A program made the position numbers and the translations under genes. DNA of 64,000 nt from Luidia sarsii. Lineage: Eukaryota; Echinodermata; Asteroidea; Paxillosida; Luidiidae. This document shows, one piece after another, positions 54,610-64,000 of the stretch (within the stretch, counting starts at the first letter, position 1; each line of letters opens with the position of its first letter). The stretch spans positions 15,817,812 through 15,881,811 of the forward strand of contig OX465102.1 in assembly GCA_949987565.1 (NCBI GenBank), read 5' to 3'. The notes beneath the pieces are model-generated. The model saw only the letters and a program-made list of their open reading frames with translations, searched no databases and was not told the DNA's origin.

Positions 54610-55560
54610 TGTGTAACGATGGAGGGCCTGTACCTCGTGTTCACGTGAAACATAACGTCATGAGACGCATGTGTGAAGCGTCAAAACACACAATAGACTT
54701 TATTCGTTTCCCGGCCCTCTGGGCTGTAGGCCGTGTATCAGTTTGTGTTGGTCCTCCCGAATAATTTGGCCGGAATAAATTATTATTTTGTCGGTGAGGG
54801 AAATAGGTAAACGAGTCAAGTTTGGCCGTAAAGACTAGTCGTGCACTCCGCACGCACGCCACTCATTGCCATGCACAACGCAAATCATTCGTTTGTGTAA
54901 GTTTACTCAGGTCAACATCCAAATCCTAAAAGACATGGGAAAATAGACGAGCTCAGCCGGGGCGGCCTTTGACCTTTATATATACAGCTGATTGGATCGG
55001 CCCGATTATTATTGTCACCGCATTTACACTCAATCCTGAAAAGGAGGATTGAATATCGTATCAGTGATTTTTTTTTCTATGTGATGAGGCTTTATGACTT
55101 TTTCATCAATCTTCTTAGGCACATTTTGACACCGATTTTATTAAAACTGGACGTGCCGTCTAATTCTCTGCCAATGAACATTTTCAGGGCCATGGTATGG
55201 TTTGACGGATTTTTTTTCCATTGATTTACACTGCATAAAAGCGTAGCATCCAAGGTGCATAGGGTATTTCTTTTCAGGAATTCTTTTGCACAATTAGCTC
55301 ATTAATATTGCTGTATTCAATTATTGGTTCTTCGTGTTTCATTATCATTGTAAAATATATGCAAATTGGGGAAATTCAATTAAAAAAGCATAGGAAATTC
55401 AATAAAAACACTGAAAACATGAAAAAAGCAAAACAAAATTAATTCAGAAAAATTAATGAGCTATAATTAGATAAAACATGATATATTTTTTTTCAAATGT
55501 CCTTTCACACAAATACATTATGTAATTTGTTATGACCCTGTCAAATATCATTTTAATCCA
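54610..55560. other. Gene-free AT-rich stretch
   Basis: Between the MCT-like gene and the next repeats no supported exon is visible. Poly-T and AATTAA-rich sequence. Confidence 0.4.
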
Positions 55561-55696
55561 TAATTGAACCGCCGAGATCTGGCTCGCGCAAACTCGGAGC
55601 GGGTCGTCCGCTTGGTCAGGCTTCGTCTCCGTCGGACAATACCTGAAAAACAAGGCTGTGGCTTATCGCTGAATTGGTAGGTTGCTGGCTCGTTAA

Positions 55697-56080
55697 AGCC
55701 CCTACACAACATTGATAAGATCGAAAAACAGAAATGTTCACAGATTTACAGGAAACTTATACGGTTTGAAGATGATTATATTTGAAACCTCTCACTGAAA
55801 TATTTCTGCCTAAAATGGTGTATTTTGGGAGAAAAGATGTGAGAAAAAATACTTTACATCTCACCGAGATCTAAGCTATTTTTCGGAACAGTAAGTACGG
55901 CGTTAAATGGTGCATTTTCGCGAAACAAATGAAGCGGTTTTCACGATTTTCTCGAGACTCGGTTGGCGGATTGTGCTGAAATTTTCACAGGTGTGCTATT
56001 TCATGCATAGGCCCTATGTTAGATCAGGCAACGTACGGATGCTGTTCTTTGACCTCGACCAATGTTGTGTTGTGTTAGGG
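55697..56080 (+). mobile_element. TTAA-flanked element family B
   Basis: TTAA (55693-55696) then AGCCCCTACACAACATTG. The body matches 1413-1781 and 63673-64000. The right end is altered to AATGTTGTGTTGTGTTAGG, so the terminal repeat is damaged there. Confidence 0.7.
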
Positions 56081-56233
56081 TGCATCATTTTGCGAGTCAA
56101 AGAATCGTTTCCATACCATCACTCATATTATATGAAGAAAAAAATACCAATCCGCCAACCATGTCATGAGAAAAACCGTACGTGGGACTATCTCTTTTTA
56201 AGACATAAATTGAAAAAATTGAAATATTTGTAA

Positions 56234-56325
56234 CTGAGGAAACTTTGACTGGACCGGGACTTGAACCCGAGACCTCTGGATTGACGTACAAGTGCTCTTC
56301 CATCTGAGCTATCGAGTCCTTAGAT
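56234..56325 (-). repeat. tRNA-derived SINE copy (best preserved)
   Basis: The complement reads GGACTCGATAGCTCAGATGG, AAGAGCACTTGTACGTCAAT, CCAGAGGTCTCGGGTTCAAG, TCCCGGTCCAGTC: clear A box (TAGCTCAGATGG) and B box (GGTTCAAGTCC). The anticodon stem pairs poorly and multiple relatives exist, so it is a SINE. Confidence 0.7.
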
Positions 56326-56349
56326 GGTGGCCTAGTCAACTAGTCTTAG

Positions 56350-57360
56350 CCCGGGTCGTTTTTTAAAGACTTTGAATAATGATACCAGAGCTGTGTCCCG
56401 TCAACTCTCTTGTATATGGCGCTGAATGACAAGAAGCGATCTCCGGACACTGTCAAGTTGTCAACCTTTCAAACCCCATTTGTTGGCCCAATACCATCTC
56501 CAACGATCGGGATCTATTTGACCGATGCCATCAGCAGAGCTTGGAGGACACACCTTTTGAAAAGGAGGTGCACGGAGATGAGTTCGGTCGCGTGCTGGAG
56601 AAAGAACCTAATGATACATGCAATGCCAATACACTATAGCCCTCCGCGGGATCTGGACTCCAGAGGGAAAGAGGGAAAGAAGGAAAAGACGTCCAGGAAC
56701 ACCTGGCGATGCACAGAGGAGAGTATAAGATGAAGAGCCACAACCCGACAAGGATTTTCCACCCAGAGATAAACTAGACTGGCCAGGAACAGACGGAAAT
56801 GGAGAGCTTTTGTCGCTGCCCACCAACCGGCAAAAAGGGCAGAAGGTCGATTTGTGAAAGGGACCCCCCCCCTGTTCCAACGATCGCTCCATTCAACAAA
56901 AGGGGTTCTTTTCTCGAAACAAACAAAGTCACGGAATGTCTGATACCATTACGAATTTCCTGATTAGTAGGTGACTTCTCAAATTCGAAATGTCCGAAAA
57001 TTTGGACACGTTGAAAATGGTGCTACCCTTCCCTGCTAAGCGCACGGGCGAAGGCAAAGTCCAGATCTCACAGAGTGCGCACCTTGCTTTCGCACAGAAC
57101 CTCGGACAGTGCTCGGTCTTCCGTATTACATCAAATCAAAATATCATGCAATCAGATCAGATTCAGCACATTTTCAAGTTCAACTGGACTTTGCGTTTCT
57201 GATATAATTTTTTTTTGGGGGGGGGACTCCGAAGCCCTCCTCCCGACTATTTCCATAGGCCTACTAATACTATCAACACACACGCACACTAACTGAACCA
57301 AACGCAGCGACAAATCGACTCGTATTTGTCTGGCTTTCCAGGCGCCGTCGCATATATCTT
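56350..57360. other. Unassigned stretch
   Basis: Contains a 107-codon plus-strand open frame (56410-56733; begins MYMALNDKKRSPDTVKLSTF) with no family motif I recognise and no clear splice context. It may be a decayed element. A G-run lies near 57217-57226. Confidence 0.3.
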
Positions 57361-57361
57361 A

Positions 57362-57588
57362 CCCCCCCCTCTCTCTCTCTCTCTCTCTGTCTCTCTCCTT
57401 CACAGTCTCTCTCTCCTCCTCATCTGTCTTCCCTCTCCTCCTCCGCCTCTCTCCAGGCTCCACCCACCCCTCCCTCCCTCTCCCCCTCCCTCCCCCTCTC
57501 TCTCTCTCAGTCTCTCTCCCTCTCTCTCTCACTGTCTCTTGCTCCCCTCTATCTCTCTGCTCTCTCTCTTCCTCCCCCCTCTCTCTCT

Positions 57589-57619
<31 letters not shown>

Positions 57620-57732
57620 CCATCTCTCTCTCCCCCCCCCTCTCCCTCTCCCTCTCCCTCTCCGGCCTCTCCCTCTCCCTCCCTCTCCCTCCCTCTCCCT
57701 CCCTCTCCCTCTCTCTCTCCCTCTCTCCAGTC
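57362..57732. repeat. CT-rich microsatellite
   Basis: CTCTCT, CCCTCTCC and CCCTCCCT words. Frames on both strands are artefacts. Confidence 0.9.
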
Positions 57733-58010
57733 CAGTTGTACTGTACGTGAAGAAAAGGTAAAGCGCGCCCCAAACATGGATACTCCGGTATTAAACAATA
57801 GTACAATTTCGCTGAGTCACTGGGGCATGGGAAAACTATTCAGGAGGGAAAACATGCTCCGCTGTGATGTGAAATAGGTTTGCACACCGCAAGTGTCATG
57901 CGATGACGACTGTGTTTGGATTGCCTTTTGTCTACTCTGTATCAATTAATGGTCGACTGCTTCTGACTGGCGCTTCCACCCCGGCAAAGTTGATTGTGTA
58001 TTCATTTGGG

Positions 58011-58176
58011 TAGACCCTATAAGCGGCCAAGTAAAATGCCGTGCGTCAAAGTGAGGTCATGGTTCCTTTGCATAAATGTACTTCGGGAACCATTGACCTC
58101 CCGCAGTCGGAAGATTAATTCATGAATATTCAGTTGTGACGTACAGTATTTTACTTGGCCGCCTTTAAGGGGTCTA
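58011..58176. mobile_element. Small foldback element (166 bp)
   Basis: TAGACCCTATAAGCGGCCAA at the left and TTGGCCGCCTTTAAGGGGTC-TA at the right, with AGTAAAAT / ATTTTACT and GGTCATGGTTCC / GGAACCATTGACC further in. Confidence 0.7.
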
Positions 58177-58203
58177 CCATTAACTTGGTGGGGGCCACCA
58201 TCC

Positions 58204-58300
58204 AAGGGCTGGATAGCTCAGATGGTAATTGAGCGTGTTCAAGTCGCGGTCCAGTCGAAGTTTTCTTTACCATTCTTCAAAGTTGCTCCCGGTCAGTTTT
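58204..58300 (+). repeat. tRNA-derived SINE copy with internal deletion
   Basis: GGGCTGGATAGCTCAGATGG (A box), then directly GTTCAAGTCGCGGTCCAGTC; the anticodon arm is missing. Plus orientation, unlike most copies. Confidence 0.6.
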
Positions 58301-58537
58301 GCTACGAAAACCTATGCACTATTCCCAGCTGTTTAGTTTTCAAAATGCAAGTGTTATCCTTAAAGTTAATGTAAAATGTTTATCAGTGAGACTAAAACGG
58401 CTCTCATTATGCATCACGGAATTACAAGTGGGTCAAGAATGATCGAAGGGCATAAGGGCAAAAGAAGGTCACTATAGCATAGGTAGTCTTTTTTTAAGTA
58501 GGCCCTAATCATTATTTTTCAAAATTTAGTCTGTCTC

Positions 58538-58632
58538 TGAGAGAAAGGTCCTGCTAGGATCGAAACGTCAGGCCCACTTTATTGTGAGATTTGCATTTTG
58601 GTAATTCAAGTCAGTAAGAAGTTTGCAACTTT
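58538..58632 (+). mobile_element. Penelope-like tail fragment
   Basis: GAGAAAGGTCCTGCTAGGAT, CGAAACGTCAGGCCCAC, then GTCAGTAAGAAGTTTGCAAC: a complete tail in plus orientation. Confidence 0.65.
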
Positions 58633-58739
58633 TTTTTGGTTTATCACTTTAAATAATTATTTTTCCATTTTGTAGGCGCTTCAATCCTATCCACACCGCG
58701 TGTTCACAAATTGCGTCATGGTGAAGTAAAGACATGTAC

Positions 58740-58865
58740 AATGTACACAGCCACACAATGTACAAAGCCACACAATGTACAAAGCCACACAATGTACAAA
58801 GCCACACAATGTACAAAGCCACACAATGTACACAGCCACCCAATGTACAAAGCCACACAATGAAC
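58740..58865. repeat. 17-bp minisatellite
   Basis: About seven units of CACACAATGTACAAAGC ending about 60 bp before the CR1/L2 fragment. Confidence 0.9.
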
Positions 58866-58924
58866 GGACCACTGGATTCCCAGCAAAAGGGCATAAAGAG
58901 ATGATAGCGATATGCACGCACTTA

Positions 58925-59405
58925 TTATGCTCTTCTCATATTACTCCTATATTATTACGTTCATTACATTGGCTGCCTGTTGCTGAACGAATTAAGTACA
59001 AGATATTGTTGCTGGTTTTTCACTCCCTGTCTTGTGCTGCGCCACAATATAACAGCTGTTTACTAAAGTTTACTAAAGTATTACAAACCCGGTTGATGTC
59101 TCAGATCATCGGATACTTATCTGCTTGCTGTCCCACACGTCCATAATTTATGGGGTGAGCGGGCTTTCTCCACTGCTGGTCCTACCCTGTGGAATGTTCT
59201 TTCTCAGGAAGTCCGTAGTATGTCCTCCATATCGGATTTCAAATCCTCTCTCAAAACATATTTGTTCGATCATAGTTTTCCTAATTAATAGTACATTGTA
59301 TATGTAGTCTTTTTCTTTGATTCTGTATAATGTTGTTAAGCGCCTTGAGCGTCTTTTGCAGACGGATTCTGGCGCTGTAGAAATGTCCATTATTATTAGT
59401 ATTAA
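58925..59405 (+). mobile_element. CR1/L2-type LINE, 3' end
   Basis: Plus-strand frames give [40 protein letters not shown] and [21 protein letters not shown] text, then FKSSLKTYLFDHSF. The 3' end carries GCGCCTTGAGCGTCTTTTGC and a short ATTATT tail. A near-twin of 5781-6257 in the opposite orientation; frameshifted and 5'-truncated. Confidence 0.8.
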
Positions 59406-59499
59406 TCTGCTGGGCACCAGCGACGACTGACCCATTCACGCCGTGCAAAGGCAATGGCGCCCTTTCCTCATCTTAAATGCAAAATAATGTCGGATTCGA

Positions 59500-59580
59500 A
59501 TGCAGTCAGTTCACTGGTACAACTAGCCAGAGGTCTCGGGTTCCAATCCCGGCCCCGTCAATTTATCTTGTTCCCATTTC
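59500..59580 (+). repeat. tRNA-like B-box fragment
   Basis: CCAGAGGTCTCGGGTTCCAA then TCCCGGCCCCGTC resembles a SINE T arm; the 5' half is not recognisable. Confidence 0.4.
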
Positions 59581-60001
59581 AACAGCAAACCGCTCATTCC
59601 GCAAATTCAATGTTTGTGCAATGTATATGTACAGTCACTAGGACACAGCTTCACTGCAAGCATACAATTCTATCGGATAAAATGACTACATCACACATTA
59701 ATATCTATACAAAAGAAATTTCGTTAAGGCAATGACAGAAGTTGAGTTAAGTTATCAATGAAGAATCTGCTAAATCAAATCTCAGCGTCTGCAAAATATG
59801 ATTCTGACCATTGAACTACAGTGACTATACACATTAAAGTAGTTAAGTAATTTCCCCTGCCAAAGCATAATCTCTAGACTAAACCATGGAACACTTTGTT
59901 CAAGAAATGGTCGATTGGGCCAGAAACAAAATTCAAATTAAATCTATTTACAAAAAAGACCAAACATGCATATTAATTGCATTAAAAAAAAACGTGAAAA
60001 C

Positions 60002-60130
60002 TGTCTTGATCCGAGCAGGACCTTTCTCGAAGGCAACCTTCCGGGACCAAATCGTAGAGCTCAATTAATTAGGAATTTTGCATACTTAATAATTGAAATC
60101 AAGTAAGCAGTTTGCCACATTTTTTGTGTT
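60002..60130 (-). mobile_element. Penelope-like tail, degraded
   Basis: TTGATCCGAGCAGGACCTTT then CTCGAAGGCAAC, and beyond it ATTGAAATCAAGTAAGCAGT then TTGCCACATTTTTTGTG. Two end blocks, probably an inverted arrangement. Confidence 0.45.
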
Positions 60131-60141
60131 CAACTTTTTAA

Positions 60142-60416
60142 CCACTTGGTGCCGGAACCTCCAAATCCGGCCACCACTATCGTAGTCCAAGTTTTAAACA
60201 ACAAGGACTCTTATCAGCCTACCAGTCCCCCAAGACCTGACAAAAAGCCAAGTAGACGTCCCATAGTGCCAGGTGTGACTCGCTTGTCATTACATTGTAA
60301 TGCACTCTTGTTGATTTATTCCCCAGGTATCTATTGTTCCCGATTGTTTGGCCAGGTTTGAAAATGGCACGTTATTCTCAAAGGAAAAGAGTCACCCGTG
60401 TGGTGGTCACAAACGC
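60142..60416. mobile_element. TTAA-flanked element family A, diverged
   Basis: TTAA at 60138-60141 then CCACTTGGTGCCGG, with body words CCGGAACCTCCAAATCCGG and TAGTGCCAGGTGTGACTC shared with 269-971. A TTAA is present at 60417, but the right end no longer matches the left. Confidence 0.5.
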
Positions 60417-60865
60417 TTAAAACTGACCCAAAGCAAACATATGGTAATCCAGTATTTTGAATTTTAAAAGAGGGCAATTCTATTTCACAGAACCTGTCCA
60501 CATTTCTCACCACAAAAATAATCATATATACACACTCAATTTCTCTTATCAAATACTCGTTCACATCCATATAGGATTTCTGTGATCCTGAATTCATAAT
60601 CCAATACATATTCTACCAATCACACTACCGCATTACCTGTGCACAGTTTCATGTAGGTACAATGTATGTGGTGCAATAGGTTGCTACTACAGTATGTGAA
60701 CTACTATGTGAAGCGTGCCAGCATATCATACACACGTATTAACAACCTATCAGGGCTTACATTGCAGAATTTGTGGCGCAGTGCCAAAGTCTTTTAAACA
60801 AAAATAGGGAGCTGCCTAAGCGCCAAAAATATGCTAAGAATTGAACATCTGGTATTAGTCCAATA

Positions 60866-61034
60866 CAGGCGTTTCACAGTAGTGCGCTCACAAAGACTTT
60901 GCAATGTGCTTGCCGATCACAATTCACAGAATCTGTCGACCCAATGCTCGTCTTGGAAAGGACTGACAGTTTCCACAAATTGTGATTGGCCAGTGCGTTG
61001 CAAACTATTGAGGGCGCACTGCTGTGAATCCCTG
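60866..61034. mobile_element. Foldback element, CAGGSRTTCACAG family (169 bp)
   Basis: CAGGCGTTTCACAGTAGTGC at the left; complement of the right end CAGGGATTCACAGCAGTGCG. TA on both sides. Inner TTTGCAA and GATCACAATT / AATTGTGATTGG blocks match the longer relative at 46454-46865. Confidence 0.75.
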
Positions 61035-61319
61035 TATTAGCTTGGGACTTGCTTCTGCTGTGCCTTGTGGACCACTTGCCCTATGAAAGAGGCGGTAGTG
61101 TAAAGCAGAGGTGCGCTTTAGCAGTCATAACTAGTAAGGATTGTTTGGGCTGTTTTCAGTGAACACACGTCATTGATTTTTTACTCTGGACGGCGCAAAA
61201 CACACTTATTCGCATCCGTGAAATGTCGCGGAATGTTGCCCCGGACGATTTCAGAGGGAGGTGAACAGCGGCTCGGTCATGCTGTTGCCGTCGGAGACGA
61301 AGAGGAGGGAGCTAAGGAG

Positions 61320-61754
61320 TCAGCTGTCCATCAGCGGCTTGAAGAAGGAGCCTTGGCTGGCCGTGCTCAGGAGCTTGCGCTTCCTGCCCAAGGGCGCCCT
61401 CAAACCACCGCCAAGGCCGACGCCCTGGCCATTCTCCCTCTCCCTGACCCCACCGCCCAGCAGCGGGTTGAGGGCGGGCTTCGGGTTGGAGCGCTCGCTG
61501 CCGCTGCTTCCGCCGTTGCTGCTGCTGCTGCTGTTGCGCGATCCCGAGAGGTTCCCCGTGAGCTGGGATAGAGGGCGCCGTGACCCGCTGGGCCCGGGGC
61601 CGGAGCGCGAGGCGGCCGTGGAGGACGAGGTGGTGGTGCCGGTGGAGGATGCCACGGCCGTGTTGTTCTGCTCCTCGTCGCTGTCCGATAAGACTATGGT
61701 GGTGTTCATCAGAACGCTACTAGTGGTGCTGGAGACGGTATCATTGGTGTTCTT
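61320..61754 (-). CDS. KIF4 terminal exon
   Basis: 435 bp with TGA at 61320-61322. The acceptor CTGCTCACAG was chosen because a pyrimidine-rich tract precedes it and phase 0 is kept. Encodes KNTNDTVSSTTSS, TIVLSDSDEE, Ser/Gly-rich low complexity and the final SFFKPLMDS. GC-rich. Confidence 0.8.
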   Translation of the reverse strand, partial: KNTNDTVSSTTSSVLMNTTIVLSDSDEEQNNTAVASSTGTTTSSSTAASRSGPGPSGSRRPLSQLTGNLSGSRNSSSSSNGGSSGSERSNPKPALNPLLGGGVRERENGQGVGLGGGLRAPLGRKRKLLSTASQGSFFKPLMDS

Positions 61755-62851
61755 CTGTGAGCAGAGAGACGAGAGATTTCCAGACGTGCTCAATCCAATG
61801 GGGAATGCTTGGTCAACTAATGGCATTACTAAGTTTACTGCGACATTGATGTAAAATTGACCGGCCAAAGGTTTGTCGTGGAAACTTTCCGTACAGCCAC
61901 GATAACTAAATAGTGTGCACAATGTGTGATATTTTACCAGGCATTCATGTCAAATAAGCATTTGTCAAATCCTCCCTCCCTTCCCCCCTCCATCACTCTC
62001 TCTCCTCCCGTCTATCCCCACCTCTAACTCTCTCTCTATCCCCACCACTAACTCTCTCTCTATCCCTCTCTCTCCACCTCTAACTCTCTTTCTTCCTCCT
62101 TACCACATCCAGACGGTTCTGGCACTTTGACGTCTGACAGCGGCAACTTTCCGTGCAGGCCTGCTCCCCCTTCACGCAGCTGCACAGACGAGACTTGCAG
62201 AAACCACGGCAACCGCATCCAGGCTGCATTCAACACAGACAAAAAAAAAATCATTTAACCAACCTCAAAGTAGAGTCAAAATCAGCCGGGATTTGAACCC
62301 AAGATCCCTGGTTTTGTGTATCAGTGCTCTTACCATCTGAGCCATCCAGCCATATGATGGTGGCCTCCCTGGAGGGGGGGGGGTTTGCCAGTCAGACACA
62401 TTCAACCATTACTTGCTGTATATTTCTAGGGATCACACCCCCGCTGTGATCACTGTACTGACGCCGTGTGCAGGACGTTAGCTGGTAGAGGCCCTACCTT
62501 GTCCAGGGATCTCTTCTTCGTTTCGTTGGCCGTGGCAGTGTTGGCCGTGGCAGTATTGGCCGTGTCAGTGTTGGCCGTGGCAGTATTGGCCGTGGCAGTG
62601 TTGGCCGTGGCAGTGCTGGCCGTGGCAGTGCTGGCCGTGGCGGTGCTGGCCGGGGCGGCGCTGGCCGTAGCAGCGCTGGCCGTGGCAGTGTTGGCCGTGG
62701 CGATGCTGGTGGACAGCTTCCGGCGGCGGCCTCGGAGGGCAAACGGTGTCATGTGCCAGTCAGGGTCGTCCGAGTACCGGTCCACCTCGTTCTCTGTCTC
62801 GCTCTCGGTGAAGTACTCAGCCAGGGTGTAGCGCTGCATCGGTGTCTTCCG
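61320..62851 (-). CDS. KIF4: Chromokinesin KIF4-type, C-terminal three exons
   Basis: KIF4 kinesins are plus-end-directed motors that bind chromosomes and the spindle midzone and partner PRC1 and condensin (family knowledge). Exons (minus) 62851-62498, 62223-62104 and 61754-61320, all phase 0, give 302 residues. First: RKTPMQRYTLAEYFTESETE, the acidic DDPDW, a basic GRRRKLS, then a run of 5-residue TATAN/TATAS repeats and ETKKRSLDK. Second: the cysteine domain C-G-C-RGF-C-KSRL-C-S-C-(6)-C-(3)-C-R-C-(4)-C, whose spacing matches the KIF4 tail exactly. Third: a Ser/Thr/Asn-rich tail with TIVLSDSDEE (SUMO-interaction-like), GRKRKLL and the ending SQGSFFKPLMDS, recalling the SFF near the KIF4 C-terminus. 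The motor and coiled coil lie beyond 64000 on this strand. Confidence 0.85.
61975..62095. repeat. CT-rich microsatellite in the last KIF4 intron
   Basis: CTCTAACTCTCTCTCTATCC units next to the splice donor of the cysteine exon (62103). Confidence 0.85.
62104..62223 (-). CDS. KIF4 cysteine-rich domain exon
   Basis: 120 bp, acceptor GAATGCAG, donor GTAAGG. 40 residues with nine cysteines: PGCGCRGFCKSRLCSC, then VKGEQACTESCRCQTSKCQN. Binds metal (Zn or Fe-S) in the family and is needed for chromosome targeting. Confidence 0.92.
62270..62355 (-). repeat. tRNA-derived SINE copy in a KIF4 intron
   Basis: AGCCGGGATTTGAACCCAAG, then ATCCCTGGTTTTGTGTATCA, then GTGCTCTTACCATCTGAGCC: complement of the tRNA-like head. 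Confidence 0.65.
62498..62851 (-). CDS. KIF4 antepenultimate exon with coding minisatellite
   Basis: 354 bp, acceptor GCCTTCCAG, donor GTAGGG. Encodes the DPDW acidic segment and 12 pentapeptides. The repeat stays exactly in frame with the conserved parts on either side. Confidence 0.85.
62520..62705 (-). repeat. 15-bp coding minisatellite
   Basis: Plus strand GTGTTGGCCGTGGCA, about 12 units. Translated on the minus strand as TATAN, TATAS, AATAS, AAPAS and TDTAN. Lies inside a KIF4 exon. Confidence 0.9.
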
Positions 62852-62974
62852 CTGGAAGGCACGGGGAAGGGTTAGGAAAGCATTTAAATGGCCGTTCACC
62901 TAAGAGAAGAAATCGAACAGGCGGAACAGCTCACCAGTATTACATGCATCCCCAAGCTCTGTGTTTTTGAAGAC

Positions 62975-63175
62975 TGAACCATCTATCCACCAACCCATTC
63001 AGCCACTCATTCACCCATCCATCCAGCCAACCACCCCAATCGACCCATCTAGCCACCCACCCGACCACCCCATCCACCAACCCATTCAGCCACTCATTCA
63101 CCCATCCATCCAGCCAACCACCCCAATCGACCCGTCTAGCCACCCAGCCGACCACCCTATCCACCAACCCATCCG
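62975..63175. repeat. CCATCCAC-rich repeat, two copies of an about 87-bp unit
   Basis: CCAACCCATTCAGCCACTCA recurs at about 62991 and 63078, each followed by CATCCAGCCAACCACCCCAA. Simple CATC/CACC composition, intronic to KIF4 if the gene continues upstream. Confidence 0.85.
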
Positions 63176-63334
63176 TGAGATGCAGTAGGCAATGTTGTTT
63201 TTTTAAGCGAGAATTTCTTCAAACTTAACTGGCACTGCTTGGCACAAGCTTGTAGCCCTGTGCAGTCTTCGAGTTTGCACAAGCTCAAATTTAGATTCAT
63301 GATTAGGGTTTTTGATCTCAAGGATCAAGCAAAA

Positions 63335-63482
63335 GAAATATGCAGAAATGTTGCAAACTGCTAACTGAAAAATGCGAATATCAAAAAGTAGGAGGGCCTA
63401 AAGTTTTGATCCTAGCAGGACCATTCTCAAAGGCTTTTCTCTGCGTTTGAGAAAGGTCCTGCTAGGATTGGAACAATCAAGC
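63335..63482. mobile_element. Penelope-like tail, inverted pair
   Basis: TTTTGATCCTAGCAGGACCA facing TGAGAAAGGTCCTGCTAGGA around a spacer of roughly 20 bases, with a GTTGCAAACTGCTAACTGA end block at the left. Confidence 0.65.
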
Positions 63483-63672
63483 AAAGGATGAAAGCTTGCA
63501 CGGCCACTAGCTCTGTTTTACTGACCCTCACGCTTGGTGTTCAAAGACCAGCAAAGGGGGACCAGTGTTCGCATACCAGATGCAGAAAGGAGTCTCAATT
63601 GTGACCGACAACTCTTTTAAAAAACTCTCTCTTAAAAAAAGGCTGCAGCATATAGATGCCAACCTATCTTAA

Positions 63673-64000
63673 AGCCAACATTGGTAAGATCGAAAACCAG
63701 AAATGTTCACAGATTTACATGAAACTTATACAGTTTGAAGATGGTTATAGTAGAAACCTCTCACTGAAATATTTCTGCCTAAGTTGTTGTATCTTGGGAG
63801 AAACGAGTCAAAGAAATAGTTAACGTCTCAACGAGATCTAAACTATTTTTCGGAACAGTACGGCGTTGAATGCTGCATTTTCGCGAAACAAATGAAGCGG
63901 TTTTCACGATTTTCTCAAGACTCGGTGGGCGGATTGAGCTGAAATTTTCACAGGTGTGCTATTTCATGCATATGTTGGATCAGACAACGTATGGATGCTA
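63673..64000 (+). mobile_element. TTAA-flanked element family B (cut by window end)
   Basis: TTAA at 63669-63672, then AGCCAACATTGGTAAG (the CCCTACACA of the terminal repeat is lost), followed by the same body as 55697-56080 up to the window edge. Confidence 0.7.

Noticed and set aside
56410..56733. 107-codon plus frame starting MYMALNDKKRS
   Set aside because: No recognised domain and no splice support; competing frames nearby. Left as unassigned.

Overview
This is animal nuclear DNA: intron-rich genes with GT-AG splicing and short exons in a sea of transposon fragments, minisatellites and microsatellites. A single sarcoglycan of the gamma/delta/zeta type, a chromokinesin, Penelope-like and CR1/L2-like retroelement remnants, tRNA-derived SINEs and many small foldback and TTAA-flanked elements suggest a marine invertebrate deuterostome. 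An echinoderm is my best guess, but that is an inference from gene and repeat style, not from a diagnostic sequence. LAYOUT. (1) 1-7953, plus strand: the extracellular part of a gamma/delta/zeta-type sarcoglycan in seven exons; the cytoplasmic and membrane-spanning N-terminus lies upstream of the window. (2) 8-31 kb: gene-poor. It holds nested TTAA-flanked elements, an imperfect tandem duplication at 18.2-21.3 kb interrupted by a 605-bp TTAA-flanked element, a candidate small secreted-peptide gene on the minus strand (23.2-24.1 kb), a 1-kb array of a 20-bp unit, a 1.3-kb array of a 30-bp unit, and one isolated calcium-binding-EGF-type exon (28.7 kb) that has lost its fourth cysteine. (3) 31.45-42.85 kb, plus strand: a complete five-exon gene for a 142-residue ankyrin-repeat protein, with a GC-rich promoter-like region in front. 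Its introns carry two large arrays of the same GGCTCT-type repeat, an AAC array and a 50-bp minisatellite. (4) 45.9-54.1 kb, minus strand: a complete four-exon gene for a 430-residue monocarboxylate-transporter-like MFS protein, convergent with the ankyrin gene. (5) 61.3-62.85 kb, minus strand: the last three exons of a KIF4-type chromokinesin, including the nine-cysteine domain and an in-frame 15-bp coding minisatellite. MOBILE DNA. The commonest short repeat (core GATCCTAGCAGGACC, near GATCGAAACGTC on the other strand) is, by continuity at 51.5-52.5 kb, the 3' end of a Penelope-like retroelement with a GIY-YIG nuclease remnant. More than a dozen tail fragments, several as inverted pairs, are scattered through the window. 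The genes do not form a pathway; they are unrelated neighbours. All exon limits were read by eye from splice signals, matching intron phases and protein-family resemblance; no alignment or transcript data were available.
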